Origin: Saprospiraceae bacterium
GTDB lineage: Bacteria > Bacteroidota > Bacteroidia > Chitinophagales > Saprospiraceae
Direction of reading: 5' to 3'
Assembly: GCA_016787415.1 (NCBI GenBank)
Contig: JAEUUT010000291.1
Coordinates: 1 to 33,882 of the forward strand
Length of the DNA stretch: 33,882 bases
The position numbers and the translations under genes are program-made. The notes under the pieces are model-generated. The model saw only the letters and a program-made list of their open reading frames with translations. It was not told the origin of the DNA and did no database searches. Of the stretch, positions 1-8,726 are shown one piece after another. Positions within the stretch are counted from its first letter, which is position 1. Each line of letters opens with the position of its first letter.

Positions 1-921
1 GGTACCAAAACCGTGAAATGGAAATCTTCAAGTGTGGAGGATGCACCTTTTTTGGGCATCACAGAAGATTGTTATGAATTGTTTCACCTCGAATTTCAGA
101 ATGAAGGCCGGTATTTCTCGCCGGTAGAATACCAAAGTGGCGCCGATGTCTGCATACTGGGTGGGGTAGTGGCAGAAGGGCTTTTTGGCGAAGGCATCGA
201 CCCGACCGACCGCGAAGTAAATGTAGGCGGCCGGAAACTAAGGGTAATCGGCGTGCTGAAAAAATCGGGCAAAGACCTGCTCAAACCTTTCAATTTCGAC
301 AACGTAATCCTGGTTGGATACAACCTCGCAAGACGCGGTTTCGGCGTGCGCAGCGATGGCCGCGGGCCTCAAACCAGTCTGTTGGTAAAAGCGGCTGCCG
401 GAGTGAATGTTGAAGACGTGAAAGACGAGATCGTAAGCGTACTGCGCGGACAACGACGGCTGAAGCCGCTAGAAGAAAACAACTTCGCTCTGAATACACT
501 TTCCGTCCTGAGCAAACTGTTCGACGGCGTATTTGGCACACTCAACCTCGCGGGTTTTGTCATCGGAATTTTTGCGCTCGTAGTTGGCATGTTTTCCGTA
601 GCGAATATTATGTTCGTATCGGTGCGCGAGCGAACAAATATCATCGGAATCAAGATGGCCCTGGGCGCCAAGCGCTGGTTTATCCTGCTGGAAATCCTGT
701 TTGAGGCCATTACGCTTTGCGTAGTGGGCGGCTTTCTTGGCTTGTTTTTCATCTGGATTATTACCGAAATCATTACCAAAGCAATTGACTTCGATATCCA
801 TCTTTCGCTGAGCAATGTTCTGGTAGGGCTCTTTACCTCGATCATAGTCGGTATCCTGTCCGGACTTATTCCTGCTTCGCAGGCCAGCCGGATGGATCCG
901 GTGGAGGCTATTCGGAAATAG
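1..921 (+). CDS. MacB/FtsX-type ABC transporter permease, C-terminal part (5' truncated)
   Basis: The frame is open from base 1, so the gene begins before the window; the GTG at 13 is only the first possible start codon inside it. About 306 codons are visible. The first ~160 residues look like the periplasmic MacB_PCD domain. They are followed by an FtsX permease domain with three or four hydrophobic segments, at roughly residues 180-205, 225-255 and 270-295, ending in the typical tail RMDPVEAIRK. Proteins of this family act in the inner membrane with a LolD/MacB-type ATPase, in lipoprotein handling, efflux or mechanotransmission; the substrate cannot be told from this part. The gene converges on hemL with a 37-bp gap holding an inverted repeat. 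The family call is safe, the exact role is not. Confidence 0.9.
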   Translation, partial: GTKTVKWKSSSVEDAPFLGITEDCYELFHLEFQNEGRYFSPVEYQSGADVCILGGVVAEGLFGEGIDPTDREVNVGGRKLRVIGVLKKSGKDLLKPFNFDNVILVGYNLARRGFGVRSDGRGPQTSLLVKAAAGVNVEDVKDEIVSVLRGQRRLKPLEENNFALNTLSVLSKLFDGVFGTLNLAGFVIGIFALVVGMFSVANIMFVSVRERTNIIGIKMALGAKRWFILLEILFEAITLCVVGGFLGLFFIWIITEIITKAIDFDIHLSLSNVLVGLFTSIIVGILSGLIPASQASRMDPVEAIRK

Positions 922-923
922 GA

Positions 924-963
924 GTTAGGGGTGTAGCCGGATAAATCCTTCGTACACCCTAAC
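924..963. terminator. Bidirectional terminator-like hairpin between the permease gene and hemL
   Basis: GTTAGGGGTGTA (924-935) faces TACACCCTAAC (953-963), giving an 11-bp stem with one bulged G. It fills the gap between two convergent genes and reaches into the hemL stop codon. There is no long T tract, so it could act as a 3'-end stabiliser rather than a classic intrinsic terminator. Confidence 0.55.
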
Positions 964-2284
964 TATTCATCGCAATATCAAGACTTGCCTCGATCTGCGT
1001 AGCCGCAAAATCAAGGTCACGGTCGGTATGTGCTGCCGAAACGAACCCAACTTCGTAACCGGACGGCCCGAAGTACACGCCGCGCTGCAAGCAAGCCAGG
1101 TGCATTTTTTTGAAGAGTTCCATTTTGGAGCCATCGATTTCGTCGGAGCGCTTGATGCGATTTCTGGTAAAAGTTGGCCAGAAAATAGAGCCGATACTTG
1201 GGAAGGTAATATCGTATCCTTTGTTGTCGCAATACGCCTGAAGTCGACCTATAAATACTTTTGTTTTTTGCTCCAGCGCCGCATAAAAACCTGGCTGTAA
1301 TAATTCCGTCAGGGTTGCAATGCCGGCGGCCATAGCGACCGGATTGGCGCTCAAGGTGCCCGCCTGATACACTGGCCCCACAGGCGCGATGTTCTCCATG
1401 ATCTGCCGACTGGCGGCATAAGCGCCAACCGGCATTCCGCCGCCGATGATTTTACCAAAAGTGATAATGTCGGGCTGAATGTCGTAGTAACCTGTAGCGC
1501 CTTCAAATCCTACGCGGAATCCCGAGATCACCTCGTCGAAAATAAGCAGGCATCCGTGTTCATCTGCTTTTTTTCGCAGCAGTTGGAGGAAAGCGCGATC
1601 CTGCAGCAGCAGGCCATTGTTGGCTGGAATGGGTTCTATAATAATAGCAGCCACATCGCCGGCGTGTTGTTGAAATGCTTGTTCCAGTGCTTCAGGGTCG
1701 GCTAAGGGAACAACGACCGTTTCTTTTGCAAACGATTCAGGAATGCCTGCCGATGTGCTGATGCCAAATGTGACGAGACCCGACCCGGCCTTTACCAGCA
1801 GGGAGTCGACATGTCCGTGATAGCAACCTTCGAATTTGATGATTTTGTTGCGTTTGGTAACGCCACGAGCCAACCGGATGGCGCTCATAACAGCCTCGGT
1901 GCCGCTGCTGACAAAACGAATCATCTCGATGTAGCGGTGGTTGCTCAGCACAAGTTGGCCAATCTCATTGTCATAAGGTGTTGGGGTTCCGAATGACATA
2001 CCATTGGCTACCGCCTCTTGCACCTTCGCTACCACGGCAGGTGGGCAATGGCCCAGAATAAGAGGCCCCCAGGAGCAACAAAAATCTACAAAAGCCTGTC
2101 CGTCAACATCATATATGTGACTACCTGCGCCTTTTTCAAAAAAAATGGGTGGCCCCTGCACGCTTTTAAACGCCCGAACAGGGCTGTGAACGCCACCCGG
2201 AAAATAGGTTTTTGCTGTTTCAAAAAGTTCGCCGCTGCGCGCGCGGGTAAAAGTGTCAGGAGTAGGATAGGAGTGTAGTTGCAT
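959..2284 (-). CDS. hemL: Glutamate-1-semialdehyde 2,1-aminomutase
   Basis: This PLP enzyme converts glutamate-1-semialdehyde to 5-aminolevulinate, the entry step of tetrapyrrole synthesis in the C5 pathway, in the cytosol. The 441-residue product is close to the usual length of about 430. Visible marks are PGGVHSPVRAF at 29-39, the SSGTEAVMSAIRLAR segment at 126-140 that binds cofactor phosphate, CYHGH at 154-158, the cofactor-binding Asp in IFDEVISGFR (D250), and the Schiff-base Lys in TFGKIIGGGMP (K278). The gene is monocistronic as far as seen, convergent with the upstream permease gene. A TACCTTTG box lies only 5 bp before the ATG, so the transcript may be leaderless or nearly so. No other haem genes are nearby. 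Confidence 0.97.
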   Translation of the reverse strand: MQLHSYPTPDTFTRARSGELFETAKTYFPGGVHSPVRAFKSVQGPPIFFEKGAGSHIYDVDGQAFVDFCCSWGPLILGHCPPAVVAKVQEAVANGMSFGTPTPYDNEIGQLVLSNHRYIEMIRFVSSGTEAVMSAIRLARGVTKRNKIIKFEGCYHGHVDSLLVKAGSGLVTFGISTSAGIPESFAKETVVVPLADPEALEQAFQQHAGDVAAIIIEPIPANNGLLLQDRAFLQLLRKKADEHGCLLIFDEVISGFRVGFEGATGYYDIQPDIITFGKIIGGGMPVGAYAASRQIMENIAPVGPVYQAGTLSANPVAMAAGIATLTELLQPGFYAALEQKTKVFIGRLQAYCDNKGYDITFPSIGSIFWPTFTRNRIKRSDEIDGSKMELFKKMHLACLQRGVYFGPSGYEVGFVSAAHTDRDLDFAATQIEASLDIAMNS

Positions 2285-2288
2285 GCGG

Positions 2289-2296
2289 CAAAGGTA
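2289..2296 (-). promoter_or_regulatory. Possible Bacteroidota -7 box (TACCTTTG) of hemL
   Basis: On the minus strand TACCTTTG matches the Bacteroidota TAnnTTTG box. It ends 5 bp before the hemL ATG, which would put transcription start at or next to the start codon. No TTG is found 17-23 bp upstream, so this rests on the -7 box alone. Confidence 0.45.
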
Positions 2297-2477
2297 CGCG
2301 TGGTGGCTAATATCCTAAAAAAATGAAGAGCCATACCTTGTCAATTTACAGTCATCTGTCGGGCTGCTTTTTCTCAAAAAATGTCGATTAATCCCGCTAC
2401 AGGCTTGTTCTGTCGGTAAAACGGGCACAACAATTACAATCTTCGCTCCTTTGCGACTGTTTTAACACTGATGAACC

Positions 2478-3146
2478 ATGTCGGCTATTTTTTCACCCGG
2501 AAAATTCGCTCCCTTGCTGGTCTTGTTCGACCTCATAGAGCAAGAAAAAACGCTTGCAAAACAAATGACAAAAGAAGAAAAGCAAAATAAGACCCTGGAG
2601 GTCATCAAAAACCACGTCGGATTTGCCCTTGGCGCAGCGCTCACCCCGGTGCCTGGTGTCGATCTGTTGGCTGTTAGTGCCGTGCAATTGAATATGTTGC
2701 GCACGATGGCAAAGATTTACGGCGTCAGTTTTGTCGATGCCCTGGGCAAAAACATTGTGTCTGCCGTGGTGGGCAGCAGCGCGGCTCGCCTGGGCGCGAG
2801 TTTGATCAAAGCCATTCCCGGCGTCGGCACCATTATCGGCGAACTGAGTATGCCTGCTCTTTCCGGCGCATCTACCTATGCGTTGGGTAAAGTAGTGGCC
2901 AAACATTTCGAGCGTGGCGGCACCCTGGAAGACCTTGACCTGAAAAATGCCAAAAAAGGGTACAATTCCGAGATAGAGAACGGCAAAGTGGCGGCCGAAG
3001 AACTCAGCCGTACCCAGCCACCAGCACAAAACACTTCGGATGCCACCCTTGAAAAAATCAGAAAACTGTCTGAAATGAAAGATGCTGGCATTATCACAGA
3101 AGATGAATTCAAGCAATTAAAAGAACGCTTACTGGCCCAGATTTAA
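2478..3146 (+). CDS. DUF697-like membrane-associated protein with C-terminal SHOCT domain
   Basis: The 222-residue product has no clear signal peptide. Residues ~45-145 resemble the DUF697 family: glycine/alanine-rich helices with two PVPGVD/IPGVGT-type turns (GAALTPVPGVDLLAVSAVQL and IKAIPGVGTIIGE), often membrane-inserting. Residues ~190-222 (LEKIRKLSEMKDAGIITEDE and following) are a standard SHOCT domain, a short helical pair commonly found at protein ends and thought to mediate oligomerisation. A charged helix with many Lys/Glu (residues 20-45) precedes the DUF697 part. The role is unknown; DUF697 proteins are often linked to stress or GTPase partners, but none is seen here. A strong hairpin terminator follows the stop codon. 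Confidence 0.82.
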   Translation: MSAIFSPGKFAPLLVLFDLIEQEKTLAKQMTKEEKQNKTLEVIKNHVGFALGAALTPVPGVDLLAVSAVQLNMLRTMAKIYGVSFVDALGKNIVSAVVGSSAARLGASLIKAIPGVGTIIGELSMPALSGASTYALGKVVAKHFERGGTLEDLDLKNAKKGYNSEIENGKVAAEELSRTQPPAQNTSDATLEKIRKLSEMKDAGIITEDEFKQLKERLLAQI

Positions 3147-3164
3147 CTGGCTCATTTTTCATTG

Positions 3165-3197
3165 AAACCCCATAGGTTTGCAACACCTATGGGGTTT
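3165..3197 (+). terminator. Perfect 13-bp stem hairpin after the DUF697 gene, overlapping the next start codon
   Basis: AAACCCCATAGGT (3165-3177) and ACCTATGGGGTTT (3185-3197) are exact reverse complements around a 7-nt loop. CGTCTTTTTC follows. It lies 18 bp after the DUF697 stop codon. The ATG at 3189, the best start of the flippase gene, lies inside the right arm. Confidence 0.75.
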
Positions 3198-4508
3198 CGT
3201 CTTTTTCAGCATTTATCCACCACCCGTGCCTTGCAAATATTTCAGTTGCAAAGGTTGGGGGCTGTGGTGCTAACCAGCGTGATTTTCGCCAAAAGCGGTC
3301 TGGCAATGGTCGATATTGGCGCCTATGAGATGTTGCTGTATCTCGGCACTATGTTTACGTTCCTCTGGGTAAACGGCTTGCTACAAGGAATACCGCCTGT
3401 TTACGTCAACGTGGAAAAAGACAAGCGAAACACCTTTCTATTCAATGTCTTTTTGGTGTTTTTCCTCCTTTCGCTCTTGCTTTTTGCCGTGATGCTTGGC
3501 GGAAAGCAGTGGGTGGTGCCTTTTTTCACCGGACAATCCGAACTTCCCTATTTCACGCTTTTTTGTTTCTACCTGCTTTTAAATGTACCAACCCTGCCTG
3601 TGGAGTACGTTTACCTGCTGCGCGAGCAACCTGCTCATATCCTGTGGTGGGGGAGTCTGACATTTGGCTTGCAGGTCGGTGTGTTTTTTGTTCCGATCTG
3701 GATGGGTTGGGGCTTGCTTCCCGCCTTTCAAATGCTGGTAATACTGGCAGCATTGAAGTTTTTGTGGGCCTGTCGACTTTTTATCCTCCCTGGTTCGATT
3801 CGGATCGATATAGCAACCCTTCGGTATTACCTGCGTTTTTCAGGGCCTTTGATCGCCAACCTGGTGGTAGGCAACCTCATTCTTTTATTCGACAACTGGC
3901 TGGTGGGCTGGTACTACCACGATGCGGCTGTTTTTGCCATTTACAGGTATGGTTCACGGGAATTTCCACTGGCCACGGCATTGGCTACCGCACTTGCCAC
4001 ATCCATGATACCAGGCTTGATTGAAACGCCTGAAAAAGGCATGGAAGAGATGAAAAAACAATCTCTTCGCCTGATGCATGTGCTTTTCCCGGTGACGATC
4101 GTGCTCATGTTTGTTACCAAACCCCTCTTCCCACTGATTTTCAACCATTATTTTGAACAAAGCGCGTCGCTCTTCAATATCTATCTGTTGCTAACGGCAA
4201 GCAGGGTATTGCTGCCCAATGCCATTGTGCTGGCAAAAGGGTATCCCAGCGCCATCCTTCGTGTAGGTATTTTGGAATTGATCCTCAAAATCATCCTGGG
4301 GTTTGTTTTAATCAAATACCTGGGCCTGCCCGGACTGGCTATTTCCGTGATACTGGCATTCTGGATGGAAAAAATAGCACTGATTTGGTTTTTAGAAAAA
4401 AAGCAGGGCATCAGGACTTCCCGCTGGCTGGATGTAAAATGGTATATGGTGTATGTGTTTTTCCTGATTGTTGCTTTTTTCCTGAGCACCTGGCAAAACT
4501 GGGCCTGA
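3189..4508 (+). CDS. Oligosaccharide flippase-like polysaccharide biosynthesis protein (MOP superfamily)
   Basis: A 439-residue integral membrane protein with about 12-14 hydrophobic segments spread over the whole length, resembling Wzx/RfbX-type flippases that move lipid-linked sugars across the inner membrane. The start MGFRLFQHLSTTRALQIFQL fits the amphipathic beginning of this family. The frame continues upstream to a TTG at 3162, but those codons lie within the terminator hairpin of the previous gene, so ATG 3189 is preferred. No glycosyltransferases lie next to it, so the transported glycan is unknown. It converges on cutC with an 8-bp gap. The start codon is embedded in the right arm of a stable hairpin, which may limit translation of read-through transcripts. 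Confidence 0.85.
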   Translation: MGFRLFQHLSTTRALQIFQLQRLGAVVLTSVIFAKSGLAMVDIGAYEMLLYLGTMFTFLWVNGLLQGIPPVYVNVEKDKRNTFLFNVFLVFFLLSLLLFAVMLGGKQWVVPFFTGQSELPYFTLFCFYLLLNVPTLPVEYVYLLREQPAHILWWGSLTFGLQVGVFFVPIWMGWGLLPAFQMLVILAALKFLWACRLFILPGSIRIDIATLRYYLRFSGPLIANLVVGNLILLFDNWLVGWYYHDAAVFAIYRYGSREFPLATALATALATSMIPGLIETPEKGMEEMKKQSLRLMHVLFPVTIVLMFVTKPLFPLIFNHYFEQSASLFNIYLLLTASRVLLPNAIVLAKGYPSAILRVGILELILKIILGFVLIKYLGLPGLAISVILAFWMEKIALIWFLEKKQGIRTSRWLDVKWYMVYVFFLIVAFFLSTWQNWA

Positions 4509-4516
4509 ATAGAGAT

Positions 4517-5221
4517 TCAAATGGCGTCCATTATTTCCTGAATCAGGGCCGCATCGCTTTCCCAGTGCCAACTGTCGAGCCCGGGGATCGCTTGTTGTTC
4601 TGTGCTTACTTTCTTTTTTCCGGTAAAATGAAATTCCGATGCCAGCGTAATAGACGCGATGTCGCGAATATTGGCGGCTGAAATACCGGCGCCGGGCATA
4701 ATGGAGATACGGCCTGCAGCCTGTTTCACTAATTTTTGCAATAAAAACCGGCCTTCCATAGCATTGGAGGCCTGGCCCGAACTCAGTACACGTGCATAGC
4801 CCCATTCGATCAGGCTTTCGAGCGATTGCTCCGGGCTGGAGGTAAAGTCAAATGCACGGTGGCAAACAATTTCCATGTCGCCTGCCGCATCTTTCATGGC
4901 TTGCATGCGGGGCGCATCCAGTTCGTTTTGCGCTGTCAGGGCGCCTACTACCACACCATGCACGCCAGCCTTTCTGCAAAATTCAATATCATCCAGCATA
5001 ACGCTGAATTCATGATCCGAATAGGTGAAATCACCCTCCCTGGGACGAATGAGTACGTTTACAAGTATGCTGAGGTGTTTTACAGCCTGTTGTATTAAGC
5101 CCGGTGAAGGCGTAAGCCCTCCAACGTCGAGCGCTGAGCACAATTCGATGCGATGAGCGCCTGCTTCCTGTGCAGCCAGTGCAGATTGAATATTTACGGC
5201 ACAAATTTCAAATTTTATCAT
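4517..5221 (-). CDS. cutC: Copper homeostasis protein CutC family
   Basis: The 234-residue product is a TIM-barrel protein of the CutC family. Family marks are FEICAVNIQSALAAQEAGAHRIELC condensed at residues 4-28, then GGLTPSPGLI (34-43), VNVLIRPREGDF (54-65) and VCHRAFD around 118. The barrel-closing part MPGAGI follows near 173. CutC was linked to copper tolerance in E. coli and is a cytosolic protein of unsettled biochemical role. Nothing copper-related is next to it here: it lies tail to tail with a flippase gene and head to head with a PorP/SprF gene, and appears to be a single-gene transcript. The family assignment is strong; the copper function is inherited from the name. Confidence 0.93.
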   Translation of the reverse strand: MIKFEICAVNIQSALAAQEAGAHRIELCSALDVGGLTPSPGLIQQAVKHLSILVNVLIRPREGDFTYSDHEFSVMLDDIEFCRKAGVHGVVVGALTAQNELDAPRMQAMKDAAGDMEIVCHRAFDFTSSPEQSLESLIEWGYARVLSSGQASNAMEGRFLLQKLVKQAAGRISIMPGAGISAANIRDIASITLASEFHFTGKKKVSTEQQAIPGLDSWHWESDAALIQEIMDAI

Positions 5222-5338
5222 AGTGATTATTATTTGTCAAATGGGCAAATGAATACTGTTCTGTTGTGCGAAAATTCTCTATTGTGCTTAAAGATTTTGC
5301 AAAATAGCATAATAAAAAATTTTATGTAAAGCCAGACC

Positions 5339-5370
5339 TTGCGGCGAGAATAAAAAAAGGCTTACCTTCG
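5339..5370 (+). promoter_or_regulatory. Promoter of the PorP/SprF gene
   Basis: TTG (5339-5341), 21 bp, then TACCTTCG (5363-5370), one base off the Bacteroidota TAnnTTTG box. Transcription would start near 5377, giving a leader of about 18 nt before the ATG at 5395. Confidence 0.55.
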
Positions 5371-5394
5371 AGCATTCGATTAAAATCAATCCGT

Positions 5395-6402
5395 ATGCGC
5401 TTTTTTATTCTTGTCACCGTTTGGCTGTTTTTTTCCCTCCTGACAGCCGGCGCGCAAGATCTACACTTTTCTCAGTTTTATCACAATTCTATGCACCTGA
5501 GCCCGGCAACGACCGGGGTTTTCAGGGGTGATATGCGTGCTGCTGCCATCTATCGCACACAATGGGCAAGCGTGCCTGTGTCATACCAGACATTTTCTGG
5601 GGCATTCGACTGGAAAGCATTTCGCAGGCAGAATAACCTGGTGGCTTTTGGATTGATGATGGAACACGACCGGGCCGGTGATGCCTCCCTTACCTGGACG
5701 CAGTTGGGCGGAACAGTCAGCGTTTCACATGCTATCGGCGCCTGGCAGGCTCTGTCGGGTGGTTTTGGCCTTTCATTTGCCCAGCGCACATTTGATATTG
5801 GCAAACTTACCTTCAAGAACCAGTGGGCGGGAGACTATTTTGACCCTTCCTTGCCTACGAAAGAAACCTTTGGCAATCGCAGCGGTTTATTCCCAACGGT
5901 ATCGGCAGGCCTGAACTGGCTGTATGAACCTGTCGATTCAAGAACCCGTGTGATAGCAGGGTTCGGACTTTTTCACCTTAACAAACCAGCATCAGGATTT
6001 GCCGACGATAAGAGTTCACGGCTACCCGTACGTACCGCATTAAACCTGCAAGTAACCAAACAATTAACCGAATGGCTCGACATAGTTGTAGTGAGCAGTT
6101 GGCAGCAAATGGGCGCTGCCCGCGAAATACTAGCCGGCGCAGGGGTGCGACGGATTTTGAGCAACGAAACACCCGCAACAGAAACCGCCGTTCAATTTAC
6201 CTTTTCCAGTCGCCTGGGCGACGCGCTCATACCTGCCATACAGGTAGAAAGAGGCAACTGGACGGCTGGTTTGAGTTACGACTGGAATACTTCCGATTTC
6301 GAAGTGGCTACCAACAACAGGGGCGGTCTCGAACTGGCCCTGATTTATCGTACCCTGCCAGTGCCACCTCCCAAAGTGCGCAAAACCTGTCCCATTTTTT
6401 AA
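5395..6402 (+). CDS. PorP/SprF family outer-membrane protein (type IX secretion-associated)
   Basis: The 335-residue product has a signal peptide (hydrophobic residues 3-18, cleavage near AGAQ/DLHF). It then shows the hallmark opening of PorP/SprF proteins, DLHFSQFYHNSMHLSPATTG, where the family has QDPQFSQF-type sequence. The remainder is rich in alternating aromatic strands typical of a 14-stranded outer-membrane barrel, with late GLSYDWNTSDF and GGLELALIYR strands. PorP and SprF associate with type IX secretion and with anchoring of adhesins; genomes of this group carry many paralogs, each usually paired with an adhesin or OmpA gene. Here the partner is the TPR/OmpA gene 147 bp downstream. 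Which cargo it serves cannot be seen. Confidence 0.9.
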   Translation: MRFFILVTVWLFFSLLTAGAQDLHFSQFYHNSMHLSPATTGVFRGDMRAAAIYRTQWASVPVSYQTFSGAFDWKAFRRQNNLVAFGLMMEHDRAGDASLTWTQLGGTVSVSHAIGAWQALSGGFGLSFAQRTFDIGKLTFKNQWAGDYFDPSLPTKETFGNRSGLFPTVSAGLNWLYEPVDSRTRVIAGFGLFHLNKPASGFADDKSSRLPVRTALNLQVTKQLTEWLDIVVVSSWQQMGAAREILAGAGVRRILSNETPATETAVQFTFSSRLGDALIPAIQVERGNWTAGLSYDWNTSDFEVATNNRGGLELALIYRTLPVPPPKVRKTCPIF

Positions 6403-6549
6403 AAGTTCAGGTGTTTGCTCAAATTTTACCGATTACAATAAACTGAAAATCCTCATATGTGCGTTTGGGAAACCTACGCCTTAATCAACGCTTTTACCCA
6501 ATCATCGATGAAATCATAACCTAAACAACCTTAATCCGATCCAAATCGT

Positions 6550-8625
6550 ATGAAATCATTTCTCATCATCCTCACAATTTGGTGTTCTACCGCCTCGGTA
6601 GCATTCCTTCAACCGCTCAGTGCCTGGGAACGGGCAGGTGACGAAGCCGTAAAAAACAAGGATTACGGCGCCGCCATTCAGTACTACGACACTTTTTTGA
6701 AAAAAGAACAGAACGACCTCGACGTATGGTGGAAATACGCCGACTGTGCCCGTATGTTTAATGCCTACACAGAAGCAGAAAAAGGATACGACAAGATTGC
6801 TGGCTCAGAAAAATACCATCGCAAATATCCGATGGTAGAATACCGCATCGGAGAAGTGAAAAAAAGTCAGGGAGATTATGACCAGGCCATCAAACATTTT
6901 AAAAAATTCCTGCATGACACTTCCGGCCCCGGCTTGTCTTTCAGAGAAGACGCCAACCGGGAAATTGCCTATCTGGAAGATGCCAAAACCATCGCTTCCT
7001 CGCCGGCACAGGTAGAAGTTAAACACCTTGGAAAAGAAATTAACAGTCCTTTCAGCGATTTTGCTCCTATTGTGGTAGGAGATACGCTCTTTTTTTCATC
7101 CTACCGCTTCGATAAAAAGAATTCGCGAACACGCCCGAAAGACAAGATTACCAAAGTAATGATTTCGGCAAAAGGAGGCCGCGCCCGTGAACCTGGTAAA
7201 GGTTTTCCGGTGGCCGATACTGCCCATATTGCGCATACTGCATTTTCTCCTGACGGGCATTATGTGATTTTTACGGTTTGCCAGGATGTAAATCCATCCG
7301 AAATACGTTGTGAACTATGGCTGACGGTGATTGACCGGCGCAACCGCTGGCTTCCACCCGTGCGGCTGCCGGAGCCGGTAAACATGCCAGGTTTCTCTAC
7401 CACACAACCTTCGATTGGCTACGACGAATATTGCCAGGGCCCCGTTTTGTGGTTTGCAAGCGACCGACCGGGAGGAAAAGGCAAAATGGATTTGTATTAC
7501 ATCCCGCTCGATACGGTCTTTTTCTGTGAGTGCGCGCTACCGCTGCCAGGAAAAAAAATTGGGAAACTGCCGCGGTTTAGTCAGCCCATCAATGCTGGTG
7601 AACTGAACACCCCGGAAAACGATGCTACTCCGTTTTTTCATTCGCCCTCTCAAAAAATATTTTACAGCACAGAAGGCTTGCCAGGCCTTGGTGGATACGA
7701 TATTTTTTCGGCCGGCAAATCGGAAAATGAATTTTCCGAACCGCGAAATGCCGGAGCAGGTATTAATACCAGTTACAATGACCTGTATTATTACCTCAAG
7801 GCCGACAGCAAAACAGGGTATCTGAGCAGTAACCGCCCGGGCTCTTTTTTTCTGGATGAAACAAGCCGTGCTTGCTGTAACGACATATTCTCGTTCAAAC
7901 TGCCACAACAGGTGGAGAAATATCGGCCGCCATCTTTGGCCCAACAAGATACTCTTTCAACCGTGACGACCAAAGCGGCGCCTCCTGAATTGCCCCGCGA
8001 AGATCCGCAACCGGCTCCTGTGACAAAAGAACCGGAACTGGCCGATTTTGTGGGCCTGCCCTTGTATTTCGACAATGATGAACCAGATAAACGCACACGT
8101 CGCAGTTTTACCAAAAAACAATACGAGGAAACGGTGATCGATTACCTGGAAAAAGAAGATGAATACCGCAACCAATTTGCGCTGGGACTTTCAGGTAGTA
8201 AACGAGATGCTGCGGAGATACTGACAGACGACTTTTTTGAAAATGAAGTACGTCGCGGGTACGACAGGCTCATACAACTAGCCGATTTGCTGCTGGTACG
8301 CATGCAAAAAGGAGAACACCTGGAAGTGTTGATAAAGGGGTTTACCAGCCCTCGGGCAAAGTCGGACTATAACCTGGAGTTAGGCAAACGCCGTGTGAGC
8401 AGCGTAAAAAACTATTTTGAATATTTTGCCGACGGCGCCTTGAAACCCTATATCGAATCCGGTCAATTAAAACTTTCCGAAGTCAGTTTTGGAGAAACAA
8501 CAGCCCGTTCGAATATCAGCGACGACCTCCGGGATGAACGAAATTCTGTGTATCACCCCGACGCTGCACGCGAACGCAGGGTGGAAATTGTGGAGATCAG
8601 AAAGTCCGGTCAAAAAAATCAGTGA
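6550..8625 (+). CDS. TPR / WD40-like (PD40) / OmpA-domain protein, partner of the PorP/SprF protein
   Basis: The 691-residue product has a signal peptide (residues 1-19). TPR-like helices at ~28-135 include AIQYYDTFLKKEQNDLDVWW and AIKHFKKFL. A PD40 beta-propeller region at ~160-430 has SPDGHYVIFTV, LWFASDRPGG, IFYSTEGLPGLGGYDIFSA and GYLSSNRPG repeats. A proline-rich linker and an OmpA peptidoglycan-binding domain at ~520-690 follow, with LYFDNDEP, LIKGFTSPRAKSDYNLELGKRR and ARERRVEIVEI. This order is typical of the PorE-like/SprE-side proteins found beside PorP/SprF genes, which tie the outer-membrane complex to peptidoglycan. It lies 147 bp downstream of the PorP/SprF gene in the same direction and is probably co-transcribed. 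The OmpA domain carries an insertion (about 535-585) between its first strand and helix, as in relatives. Confidence 0.9.
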   Translation: MKSFLIILTIWCSTASVAFLQPLSAWERAGDEAVKNKDYGAAIQYYDTFLKKEQNDLDVWWKYADCARMFNAYTEAEKGYDKIAGSEKYHRKYPMVEYRIGEVKKSQGDYDQAIKHFKKFLHDTSGPGLSFREDANREIAYLEDAKTIASSPAQVEVKHLGKEINSPFSDFAPIVVGDTLFFSSYRFDKKNSRTRPKDKITKVMISAKGGRAREPGKGFPVADTAHIAHTAFSPDGHYVIFTVCQDVNPSEIRCELWLTVIDRRNRWLPPVRLPEPVNMPGFSTTQPSIGYDEYCQGPVLWFASDRPGGKGKMDLYYIPLDTVFFCECALPLPGKKIGKLPRFSQPINAGELNTPENDATPFFHSPSQKIFYSTEGLPGLGGYDIFSAGKSENEFSEPRNAGAGINTSYNDLYYYLKADSKTGYLSSNRPGSFFLDETSRACCNDIFSFKLPQQVEKYRPPSLAQQDTLSTVTTKAAPPELPREDPQPAPVTKEPELADFVGLPLYFDNDEPDKRTRRSFTKKQYEETVIDYLEKEDEYRNQFALGLSGSKRDAAEILTDDFFENEVRRGYDRLIQLADLLLVRMQKGEHLEVLIKGFTSPRAKSDYNLELGKRRVSSVKNYFEYFADGALKPYIESGQLKLSEVSFGETTARSNISDDLRDERNSVYHPDAARERRVEIVEIRKSGQKNQ

Positions 8626-8632
8626 AAAAAAT

Positions 8633-8665
8633 TTTGACGAATAGAAACCCATTGGTTTAAATTTG
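8633..8665 (+). promoter_or_regulatory. Promoter of the small acidic protein gene
   Basis: TTTG (8633-8636), 21 bp, TAAATTTG (8658-8665): a full match to the Bacteroidota -33/-7 pattern. Start of transcription is expected near 8672, about 55 nt before the TTG start codon at 8727. Confidence 0.7.
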
Positions 8666-8726
8666 CCGCTATCGAAAAATGGTTCGCTCAGCGTACTGAT
8701 TCTAAAATCCAAATTACAACCAAGCC

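Noticed and set aside
1..6. GGTACC at the first base as a cloning border
   Set aside because: A single six-base site at a window edge is not evidence of an artificial junction.
2493..3116. 207-residue ORF opposite the DUF697 gene
   Set aside because: It is antisense to a gene with a recognisable domain order and its own terminator, and it lacks family features.
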